Positions 1-6,228 of a stretch of 12,268 bases of DNA are shown piece after piece. Made by a program: the position numbers and the translations under genes. The notes beneath the pieces are model-generated. The model made no database searches. It saw only the letters and a list, made by a program, of their open reading frames with translations, and was not told where the DNA came from. The first letter of the stretch is position 1. Each line of letters starts with the position of its first letter. The stretch is taken from contig JAEWZY010000026.1 of assembly GCA_023394955.1 (NCBI GenBank), positions 1-12,268 of the forward strand. The letters run 5' to 3'. The stretch comes from Bacillota bacterium (lineage in GTDB: Bacteria; Bacillota; UBA4882; UBA8346).

Positions 1-25
1 TTGCTGACTAAAATTTACCTTAAAT

Positions 26-562
26 TTATTCTGGTTTAACTCCACCTTCAGATGATAACAGCCATTCGATTTTATTGGGGAATTGGGGGGAACCGCCATT
101 TCTCCAATAATATTGCATGTTCTGATCGTCACCCTTATAATATCCATTCATTTTTTTAACCGGGGTTCCCTTAGAATAGGCTTTGGTTTTGATATTATAC
201 CAATAACCATAATACCAAGTTGTCCTGCCATCAGAGTTACCCCAAGCCGCCTGAGCGCTTTTCGGCTTTGGCATAGTGTATCTCCACCCTTGAAGATACA
301 TTTCAACAGCTGTTTTTAAAGTTTGAGAATCTACAGTTATTCCTTGTCTCAAAAAATCCGGGATAGCATTATCTTTTATAATTGAAAAATCAAAATCATA
401 CTTTGGAGTATCAAGATATTCCCATGTAAAATCATCATGAAGTACAACTTGCTTACCGTTTTCCAATTGAATAATTTGATCTTCGGCAAACAATTGAGGT
501 ATTAAAAGAAAAGACAGTATTAGTAAAAAAACTAAAACACTAATAATAACTCGTTTTTTCAT
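26..562 (-). CDS. Exported protein of unknown function (178 aa)
   Basis: The protein opens with a clear Sec signal peptide: MKKR, a hydrophobic stretch at about residues 5-22, and a likely cleavage after LFA at residue 26. The mature part therefore acts outside the membrane or at the cell surface. Residues 29-50 carry a short segment of the form I-x-LENGK-x-V-x-L-x-DD-x-TWEYL, which resembles a small beta-rich repeat seen in many secreted proteins. The rest is rich in Trp and Tyr (about residues 93-167) with no catalytic motif I can name. The ATG start is supported by GGAGGG eight bases upstream. It has a 158-bp upstream gap and differs in character from the nuclease and ATPase genes, so it may be unrelated host DNA at the island edge. 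That it is real and exported is well supported; its function is unknown. Confidence 0.8.
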   Translation of the reverse strand: MKKRVIISVLVFLLILSFLLIPQLFAEDQIIQLENGKQVVLHDDFTWEYLDTPKYDFDFSIIKDNAIPDFLRQGITVDSQTLKTAVEMYLQGWRYTMPKPKSAQAAWGNSDGRTTWYYGYWYNIKTKAYSKGTPVKKMNGYYKGDDQNMQYYWRNGGSPQFPNKIEWLLSSEGGVKPE

Positions 563-720
563 ATTAATCCCTCCATTTTGAGCTCAATAACCTTTTTCAT
601 ATAATAATGTATATTTCAAGAGTGTTATTGTTTGAAAAGCAACGGAGGATTAAAGCAGACATTACCACAAAAAGAATTTCACTGTTATGTAAGTCTATTT
701 AATTGCAAGATCAGAATCTT
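563..720 (-). other. Intergenic leader of the exported-protein gene
   Basis: This AT-rich gap holds the ribosome-binding site GGAGGG (about 570-575) of the downstream gene. A small hairpin, AAGAT-CAGA-ATCTT at 707-720, lies directly behind the HNH stop codon; it has no U-tract in the direction of transcription, so I do not call it an intrinsic terminator. TTGAAA and TATATG hexamers occur near 600-618 but are wrongly spaced for a sigma-70 promoter, so no promoter is assigned. Confidence 0.4.
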
Positions 721-1656
721 TTATGACACAAATATATTTTCGTTATGCCATTCAATAAACTCCCGTGAAGGTTGATCCATCAGATTTCCCGGTAATACCA
801 ATAAATCTCGGCCATGCATTGCATAATACTCCCGCCCATTGCCATAATCTTCTTTGATCCGCTTGCTAACCTCTACCCGATAATCTTTGGTGACTGTGAG
901 GTAACCCCGGTCGAATAAGGTATGCAAGTCCTCCCGCAGTAACAGTCCGTTTTTAACCTCATGGGGGCCTTCTTGGGAGTATGGTTTGATATGGGAAGCG
1001 TTTAAAACCGGTAAGGTCTTTTCGCCGGTGATGGCGCAGCGGCGTTGGTAGGCATCGGTGACCAGGACACGGAATGCTCCTTGGCCGAGGCGGGGGCGGA
1101 TCATATATCCTTCACCGTAGCGTTCTTGTTTTTCCGATACTTGGATTATTTCATAATCCGGTATAATCTTCTTGCTCTCCAAACGTTCTTGCACTTGGTT
1201 CCAGATGGATCTCCCATTTAAATCGCCGGTATCATAGGTTTTCCCTTGTACAATATTTGGTTTCCAATCGGATGGAACTGGAATCCATTCTGATTCTGAA
1301 AAGAAGAATGGGCTGGCTAGGATGATACAACCGATGACCGGATCGATTTCGGTCTTCCCTTTTTGAGAGCGGTATTTTAGGATTTGAGTTTTAAAGGTTT
1401 GATAATAGGGAGCGCCGTTTTTCTCACCAAAAGAATCCCAAGCGAGGGATAGGGGAAGAAAGGAATGACGGACTAAAAAACCTCCGCCGACTATATAATT
1501 ATAAGGGCTATGTAATTTAAAAAGAAACGGGGCGTTGGGTTCAATGGCAGCAAAAGTTTGGCTCCCGCCCGGTTGCCAAAAGTTGATTTCGTCGGGGTTG
1601 AGGTGGGAGAGATAGGAGAACCAATTGTTATCAGTGACGGCGAGGTAGAATTTCAT
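721..1656 (-). CDS. HNH endonuclease, putative restriction endonuclease family (311 aa)
   Basis: This is a two-part protein. Residues 1 to about 130 form an N-terminal domain typified by WFSYL, FLFKLHSP, NYIVGGGF and LPLSLAWDSFGEKNG. I recognise the pattern as the usual N-terminus of HNH proteins annotated as putative restriction endonucleases (COG3440-like); it may be a PUA/EVE-like nucleic-acid-reading fold, which is inference. The C-terminal HNH domain (about 190-290) has C207, the SHI histidine H222, N236 in the KNGLLL motif and H245 in the DLHTLFD motif, so the beta-beta-alpha-metal active site looks intact. The length looks complete. It starts 17 bp after the upstream 356-residue gene with only a modest AAGG ribosome site, suggesting co-transcription and perhaps coupling. 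A role as a DNA-cutting effector of a defence unit is likely; its substrate and any methylation specificity cannot be read from sequence. Its last codons contain one copy of a 20-bp direct repeat. Confidence 0.87.
   Translation of the reverse strand: MKFYLAVTDNNWFSYLSHLNPDEINFWQPGGSQTFAAIEPNAPFLFKLHSPYNYIVGGGFLVRHSFLPLSLAWDSFGEKNGAPYYQTFKTQILKYRSQKGKTEIDPVIGCIILASPFFFSESEWIPVPSDWKPNIVQGKTYDTGDLNGRSIWNQVQERLESKKIIPDYEIIQVSEKQERYGEGYMIRPRLGQGAFRVLVTDAYQRRCAITGEKTLPVLNASHIKPYSQEGPHEVKNGLLLREDLHTLFDRGYLTVTKDYRVEVSKRIKEDYGNGREYYAMHGRDLLVLPGNLMDQPSREFIEWHNENIFVS
743..762. repeat. 20-bp direct repeat, inner copy (in HNH 3' end)
   Basis: The sequence TTATGCCATTCAATAAACTC on the plus strand is repeated exactly at 2798-2817 in the same orientation. 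Here it encodes EFIEWHN, close to the C-terminus of the 311-residue HNH protein. One base beyond the perfect block differs and two further bases match. The two copies bracket the 356-residue/HNH gene pair, about 2.05 kb from copy to copy. Confidence 0.9.
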
Positions 1657-1673
1657 ATTGCCTTTTTAGAAAA

Positions 1674-2744
1674 CTAACTTTGAAAGTATTTTCTCATATA
1701 TTCTCGCTGGACTATTTTCACCAAACATCTAAGAAGTTTCTTTAAAGTTGCTTTCCCATTTTTTGTGAAGATCAATTTTTGCATTGTCGCACGAATACCA
1801 AATTTAGATTTAAGCCAATCCAATTTGCGTAGAGGTAAACTGAAACCAAAAAAACCTGTTCCTAGAGAAATCGATGAATTGCCATATTTCTCAGAATCAG
1901 AACTAATACTTTTATTAATAGCTCTAAAAATTTCCTTGTATTTATTTATTTCTTTAGCATCCTCGTTATCTATTACATCCTGGAAATGTTTTAACTGCTT
2001 TCTAAAGACTGAGTATTGATCTCTCATCTGTAACGCTACGGTGAAAAGAGAATTAATATCTGATGATGACTCAATGACCTCAACCGCTATCGGGGGTAGC
2101 ATTATTCTTGATAATCTGAAACTTAAATCGGGATGTACTTCTTGATATAACTTAACCCTTTCAAGATCAATAAATTGCAAAGTCTCTTTAATGGCATCGC
2201 GGCGATTTAGGCTAAAAGTTGTTTGCTCCAATAAATCCCTCCTCAAAGGATAAGGAGTTGCTATTAGAGAACTTCTTGCAAAATTTCCAGCCGTTCCCCA
2301 TATCATCTGGGAGAAAAATTGATCCTTAGTACTTTTTTGTTTTTCCCATGATATTTCATTTTCTTCTTGTTCAGCTAATAAGCTGCTCGTTAAACATATT
2401 TCCTTCAAAATAGCTTTACGAATTTCTAGAAAATCATTATCATTTTGAAAGGATTGGGTTTTAATAATCCCTTTCTCTTTTAAACTCATCAGGGGAGAAT
2501 CTTTATCTTTCCAAGCACCGGAATATTCTTTATCTACAATTATTTCTTCGCGTGTTACGATATCTACTATTAAATTTAGTAGGGATTCAATTTGAACAGC
2601 GGCATGAGGAACAGAAATCCAATGATGAGCGTCTTTTTCAAAATCAATTTTAATTTTTGCGGTAGTTTCATTTTTTAATCCATCTTTGGTTATCGCTGTA
2701 ATCTCTTGGAGCAACCAGTTATCTAACATTAAATTGGCTGACAT
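1674..2744 (-). CDS. Unrecognised helical protein paired with HNH nuclease (356 aa)
   Basis: I recognise no domain. The chain is charged and looks mostly alpha-helical, with no signal peptide or clear membrane helix. An internal segment at about residues 216-260 (LPPIAVEVIE, then ALQMRDQYSVFRKQLKHF) has a conserved-looking R-x(6)-FR pattern. The C-terminal 50 residues are strongly basic (LKSKFGIR, KNGKATLKKLL, REYMRKY) and could bind nucleic acid; this is inference. An upstream in-frame TTG at 2819 would give 381 residues, but those codons run through a relic of an HNH gene. The ATG at 2742-2744 has AGGTGA six bases upstream, so I choose it. The gene is followed 17 bp later by the HNH gene, making it a probable partner, such as a specificity, sensor or regulatory subunit. 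Its base composition is lower in GC than the HNH gene, consistent with separate ancestry. Confidence 0.72.
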   Translation of the reverse strand: MSANLMLDNWLLQEITAITKDGLKNETTAKIKIDFEKDAHHWISVPHAAVQIESLLNLIVDIVTREEIIVDKEYSGAWKDKDSPLMSLKEKGIIKTQSFQNDNDFLEIRKAILKEICLTSSLLAEQEENEISWEKQKSTKDQFFSQMIWGTAGNFARSSLIATPYPLRRDLLEQTTFSLNRRDAIKETLQFIDLERVKLYQEVHPDLSFRLSRIMLPPIAVEVIESSSDINSLFTVALQMRDQYSVFRKQLKHFQDVIDNEDAKEINKYKEIFRAINKSISSDSEKYGNSSISLGTGFFGFSLPLRKLDWLKSKFGIRATMQKLIFTKNGKATLKKLLRCLVKIVQREYMRKYFQS

Positions 2745-2790
2745 AGATTCACCTGCTTTTTTATTAAATCCGAGATGAATTACGACACAC

Positions 2791-2817
2791 TTACTCATTA
2801 TGCCATTCAATAAACTC
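2791..2817 (-). pseudogene. Relic of the 3' end of an HNH endonuclease gene
   Basis: Read on the minus strand these bases give EFIEWHNE followed by TAA. This matches the C-terminal EFIEWHNE of the intact HNH gene, with the first 20 bases identical. An in-frame stop occurs two codons upstream of the relic and nothing upstream resembles the preceding HNH codons, so only eight codons survive. I read it as the scar of a deleted or replaced HNH gene, or as the site duplication left when the 356-residue/HNH cassette entered an HNH gene end. Confidence 0.7.
2798..2817. repeat. 20-bp direct repeat, outer copy (upstream of 356-aa gene)
   Basis: This is the second exact copy of TTATGCCATTCAATAAACTC, lying 53 bp upstream of the chosen start of the 356-residue gene, inside its leader. 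A 20-base identity in a 12-kb window is far beyond chance. It sits between the end of ptuB and the following gene pair, so it marks a module boundary. Confidence 0.9.
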
Positions 2818-2855
2818 AAATTAATCTTCTCAATACATGATTATGAAGTTAAATC

Positions 2856-2884
2856 ATTACATTGTAACCTGATTTTATACTCAA
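2856..2884 (-). promoter_or_regulatory. Candidate sigma-70 promoter for the 356-aa/HNH pair
   Basis: On the minus strand TTGAGT (2884-2879) and TGTAAT (2861-2856) are separated by exactly 17 bases, with four of six and five of six consensus matches. It lies between ptuB and the 356-residue gene, leaving a leader of roughly 105 nt, and would let this pair be expressed apart from the hsd-ptu operon. The surrounding DNA is AT-rich, so chance matches are possible. Confidence 0.42.
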
Positions 2885-2933
2885 ACTACTGCTATTCATA
2901 CAAAAAATTATTTCCGTAGTGAATACACTTTGC

Positions 2934-3566
2934 TCATATTTTGTAACTTTGTATGTAATATCTCGCAACAAAACAGAATTCAATTAATTTATCCTTCTTA
3001 CTATTTAGTCTTTCTAGTTCATTTATCCATTGGTCATGAGAGAAGCCCAAGTCCTTATACGCATCAATCACCGCTTTACGGCAATGGTTCAAATACGGGT
3101 TATTCAATCCCAATATATCTATCGTTCTTGCTGCGTCATTATCATTAGCAACTACGGGATGAATTTCTCCAACCTCATCATAAATAAAACGGCACTCACA
3201 AGTTGGATCTAATGGGGTTATAGGTAATATGTTATTGTTCTTTTTACTATCACAATATTCCGGAAATCGTTTATTCCCGCTTGCCCTCTCTCCTTGACCT
3301 CCATCGCAAGAAGCTAAAATATTTTCGTAATTTAACTCAAGCGAACGGTATTGGGGAACTCCTCGTGGTAATAAATGTTCCAGTATTGTATTTGCGTCAA
3401 GCTCAATTTGTTTTCCACAATAACAACACAAATACCCCTGTTCTAAAAGTAACGAACTTTTTACTGCGGTTTTTGTTTGGGAATCCATTTCATCAAAACA
3501 AACTCCTGGCGTTTCCTTATACTTTAATAATTCATGTGGCTCCATATTTTTTATAATATATCGCAA
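2934..3566 (-). CDS. ptuB: Septu HNH nuclease PtuB (210 aa)
   Basis: This is a zinc-ribbon-type HNH nuclease of the TIGR02646/PtuB family. Visible elements are C47-x-x-C50 (LCCYCGK), H64 in the ILEHLLPRG motif, N82 in the LNYENILASCDGG motif, C87 and the distal C105; these form the metal site and the catalytic His-Asn pair. The length is typical. In Septu systems PtuB is the DNA-cutting effector, held in complex with the ATPase PtuA. The gene begins with TTG three bases after the ptuA stop. GGAGGGG at 3573-3579 sits six bases before this TTG inside the end of ptuA, and the resulting N-terminus MRYIIKNMEP fits the family, so the later ATG at 3543-3545 is rejected. Retron-associated HNH effectors belong to the same group, but no reverse transcriptase is present here. 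Confidence 0.88.
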   Translation of the reverse strand: MRYIIKNMEPHELLKYKETPGVCFDEMDSQTKTAVKSSLLLEQGYLCCYCGKQIELDANTILEHLLPRGVPQYRSLELNYENILASCDGGQGERASGNKRFPEYCDSKKNNNILPITPLDPTCECRFIYDEVGEIHPVVANDNDAARTIDILGLNNPYLNHCRKAVIDAYKDLGFSHDQWINELERLNSKKDKLIEFCFVARYYIQSYKI

Positions 3567-3569
3567 CTA

Positions 3570-4886
3570 TTACCCCTCCAATCTTGATAGTAAATGTTTT
3601 ACTGTAATAAAGAAGGGGTCATCAGCGGAAAGTATCTCTTTTAATTGTTCAAGAATAGATAATGCGTTTTCTTTTTCCCCGCGCATTGCAGCATTCCGAA
3701 AATCTTTAATAGTCCCCTCCACATCAGGGGGACGTTTCCCCACTTCCATAACTTCTTCTAAAACTTCTGTAATGTCTCGGTTGTATGTGTCTGCGGCGGG
3801 ATTAAAGACTTTGCCTTCTTTGAGAATAAGAATATTATCTTTACACATTTTCCCAAGAGTTAACGGCGAATGAGTTGTAAACAATATTTGACCTTCGATT
3901 TTCTCTCCCTTAATGAGTTCCGCAAACTTTCTTTGCCATGACGGATGCAAGTAAGAATCAAATTCATCCAGCAAGAATAATGCGCGATAATCCTTTGTGA
4001 AGTTTAGTATTGATAATAAGTTGCTAATTTGTTTCTCGCCTTCACTAAGTAAATTGCAATCAAAAGTTTGACCATCTTTTATAACATCAATATCAATACT
4101 TTCGAGAATTCCAGCTTGAAACAAGATTTTCAGGTTCTTAAACAGACCACTAGCACCAATTGTATCGTCTCGGAGTTTAGTATAATCATCTAATGTAATA
4201 GTCGTTTTACTCTGATTAATCAATTTAACCGATCCCTGATTAGCATATTCAGTTAGTGTATTGGCAATATGTCCTGTTGCATTCCAGAAGTTATCTGCTT
4301 TTCCGCTATTACTCCAATATGGTCTTTGTAAATTTAGAACACATTTTGTTGACACAGCCTCAAGATCAAGCAATTCAAGTATTTTATAAAGCATATTCGT
4401 ATTAAAACACTGATTAGTTAATAAAGATGCCCCAAAATCATTTACCGACAAATAAGTAATAGCCTTATAGTTTGGGTTTTCACCTGATTTTACTCCGTAT
4501 TCAAATGTTTTATCGACGATATTCTCCGATATATCCTTGAGTCTTTTAGTTTCTCCTGCATAGTAAAGAAATACCGTTATCGGCATTAGGGAACGGTATT
4601 TCTTTTTTGAAACCAATTCATCATTTTTAGTAATAACTAAGTTCCCTTTGCGATTTTCAACACGTATCCTGTTATCATATACTGAGTAAACAATGTCAAA
4701 AGTAAAATTCGGTGCTTCATCAGATACCATAATTTTTGAAAATATTGTCGCCAAGGCTTCTAATATATTTGATTTTCCACTTCCGTTATTACCAATAATT
4801 GCATTTATCGGTGAACCTTTTTCAAAAAAAGCCTCGAAGTTCGATAAATTCTTATATCCGTCAATAAAAAGATACTCTATCTTCAT
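3570..4886 (-). CDS. ptuA: Septu ATPase PtuA, AAA15/AAA21-type (438 aa)
   Basis: This is an SMC/ABC-like ATPase. Walker A is GNNGSGKS at residues 32-39, the signature-like loop LLSEGEKQ is at 279-286, Walker B ALFLLDEFD at 302-310 has D307 and E308, and the switch histidine H339 is in TTHSPLTLG. A C-terminal tail from about 384 (KRPPDVEGTI, then helices ending in DDPFFITVKHLLSRL) is typical of ATPases paired with PtuB-like HNH proteins. Such ATPases form the regulatory core of Septu and are thought to restrain the nuclease until phage infection changes nucleotide state. The start is the ATG at 4884-4886, one base after the hsdS stop. Its site AAAGGAG (4895-4901) covers an alternative ATG six codons upstream, which I reject. 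Overlap with the hsdS end and the 3-bp gap to ptuB indicate tight coupling. Other ATPases of the same superfamily (RloA-like, OLD-like) are less likely given the HNH partner. Confidence 0.88.
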   Translation of the reverse strand: MKIEYLFIDGYKNLSNFEAFFEKGSPINAIIGNNGSGKSNILEALATIFSKIMVSDEAPNFTFDIVYSVYDNRIRVENRKGNLVITKNDELVSKKKYRSLMPITVFLYYAGETKRLKDISENIVDKTFEYGVKSGENPNYKAITYLSVNDFGASLLTNQCFNTNMLYKILELLDLEAVSTKCVLNLQRPYWSNSGKADNFWNATGHIANTLTEYANQGSVKLINQSKTTITLDDYTKLRDDTIGASGLFKNLKILFQAGILESIDIDVIKDGQTFDCNLLSEGEKQISNLLSILNFTKDYRALFLLDEFDSYLHPSWQRKFAELIKGEKIEGQILFTTHSPLTLGKMCKDNILILKEGKVFNPAADTYNRDITEVLEEVMEVGKRPPDVEGTIKDFRNAAMRGEKENALSILEQLKEILSADDPFFITVKHLLSRLEG

Positions 4887-4887
4887 G

Positions 4888-6228
4888 TCAGCCTCTCCTT
4901 TCATTTAACGTTTCTTGGAGTAGATTCATTGCGCTCTCTTCACTCGGGTCATTGGTACCCAACTCACCGCGAAAAGCCCGGGCCAGAATCGCTTTTTTCA
5001 TCAAGTCAATTTTATCTATAACATCACAAAGCTCTTTTGCTTTTTGCTCCTTTTCAAACAAGCTGTCCAGGATGAGAACTATTTCCTTTTGCTCCGGAAG
5101 AGTAGGAATTCTAACTATTAATTCCGATAGCTCTTTTTGATTAATCTTAGGTAATACTGAACGTGAGCCTGCGGAAGATGCCTGCTCGAGAAACTCATCA
5201 GAGAGCATATAATACCAAAGGTATTTTGTATCGCCTTTTGCCTCGATAGGATACATATCTGCACTGCAAAGACCATTAAAATCAGCAATTACAACTTTAG
5301 ATAGGTAAGGTCGAATTTTAGAATATAGAATTTGCCCTGCATAAAATCTGTGTTTTCCACTCGTTACACCATCTTCTTCAATAGTACGATAATCTAATAA
5401 TACACCTGAACGCTTTTCAATATTATCAGGAGCAATGTGGGGATAAGTAAAATAATCCTTTGGGTCTACTAGGTTACTTTTTATTTCAGCAATGTCTCCA
5501 AATCTCTTTTCCTCCCAACTCTCCATCCCTACTCCATTTTTCTCCCACCATTTAGCGGTAAGTTCCCCGGTGAACGCTTTATGGAGAATGGCAGCTTTAC
5601 GAATTTCAAAAGTATCAAGGGCGTTTTGCGCCAACTCCTTTGCCTGGTCAAGCTTTGCAAAAAGACTTTCAATACGGTCAACGATACGCTGTTGTTCTGG
5701 AAGAGGTGGAAGGGGAACTGGATAAGTCATAACGTATTTAGGTTGAGCACGCATCAAGGATCCCCCAACACCTGATACATTTGATAGCATTAACTCTCGG
5801 AAATACTTAGAGGATAAACATAACATTAGATATTTTGAGTTTAAGTGCTTATTACGTATTATTATCCACTCCGAAGAAGCAATGAGTTTTAAATCTGTAT
5901 GCTTTGCAACATACCAAACTCGATTAATTCTTGGATTAATTTTACAAAGAAGAACGTCATCTTTCTCCACAACTTGTTTTGTTGAACCAATATCAGCACC
6001 AGATATTATTTCAGGGTAATCATTAGACCAACTAGGTACACTGTAAAGCTCAAAATTATTATCCGATGATTTTAGAGGGTCTATAGAGTTACCAACATAA
6101 TGATTAATATTACTAAGGTATGTCCACACCCAATTCCCCGGCACCTCATAAGGCCACTCATCCTCCGGCACTAACGCCCGTTCCAGTTGCTCCTCCATCG
6201 TCAATTCCCGCCGTTCCCCTCTCGCCAT
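4888..6228 (-). CDS. hsdS: Type I restriction-modification specificity subunit HsdS (446 aa)
   Basis: HsdS binds a bipartite DNA target and carries two HsdM subunits. The protein shows the standard duplicated plan: target-recognition domain 1 (about 30-172), conserved helical spacer 1 (about 173-224, with PLPPLPEQQRIVDRIESLF and the ending ILHKAFTGELT), target-recognition domain 2 (about 237-372) and conserved region 2 (374-423, IPTLPEQKEIVLILDSLF and ILARAFRGELG). The length is normal, so the subunit should be functional. The ATG overlaps the hsdM stop by one base (TGATG), with GGGAGGC eight bases upstream. The recognition domains are visibly richer in A+T than the spacers, as expected when these domains are swapped between lineages. 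The target sequence cannot be deduced by eye. Confidence 0.95.
   Translation of the reverse strand: MARGERRELTMEEQLERALVPEDEWPYEVPGNWVWTYLSNINHYVGNSIDPLKSSDNNFELYSVPSWSNDYPEIISGADIGSTKQVVEKDDVLLCKINPRINRVWYVAKHTDLKLIASSEWIIIRNKHLNSKYLMLCLSSKYFRELMLSNVSGVGGSLMRAQPKYVMTYPVPLPPLPEQQRIVDRIESLFAKLDQAKELAQNALDTFEIRKAAILHKAFTGELTAKWWEKNGVGMESWEEKRFGDIAEIKSNLVDPKDYFTYPHIAPDNIEKRSGVLLDYRTIEEDGVTSGKHRFYAGQILYSKIRPYLSKVVIADFNGLCSADMYPIEAKGDTKYLWYYMLSDEFLEQASSAGSRSVLPKINQKELSELIVRIPTLPEQKEIVLILDSLFEKEQKAKELCDVIDKIDLMKKAILARAFRGELGTNDPSEESAMNLLQETLNERRG

Noticed and set aside
585..630. Inverted repeat CAATAAC...GTTATTG upstream of the exported-protein gene
   Set aside because: Seven AT-rich bases with a 32-base spacer can arise by chance, and no promoter aligns with it as an operator.
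707..720. Terminator hairpin AAGAT-CAGA-ATCTT after the HNH gene
   Set aside because: The five-base AT-rich stem is not followed by a U-tract in the minus direction.
2745..2819. In-frame TTG-initiated extension of the 356-aa protein (to 381 aa)
   Set aside because: The extension runs through the HNH relic in another frame and has no ribosome site, while the ATG at 2742-2744 has AGGTGA at good spacing.
2902..2929. Intrinsic terminator after ptuB (AGTG-tatt-CACT hairpin and a later T-run)
   Set aside because: The stem is only four base pairs and the T-run begins about ten bases after it.
2934..4886. Retron with ATPase and HNH effectors
   Set aside because: Retron type I-A effectors look like PtuAB, but no reverse transcriptase gene or msr-msd-like RNA is present; the neighbours are hsdS and the 356-aa gene.
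3570..4886. RloC or PrrC anticodon nuclease, which also occur within type I loci
   Set aside because: The ATPase lacks the long coiled-coil/zinc-hook insertion of RloC and the PrrC nuclease C-terminus, and has a PtuB-type HNH partner.
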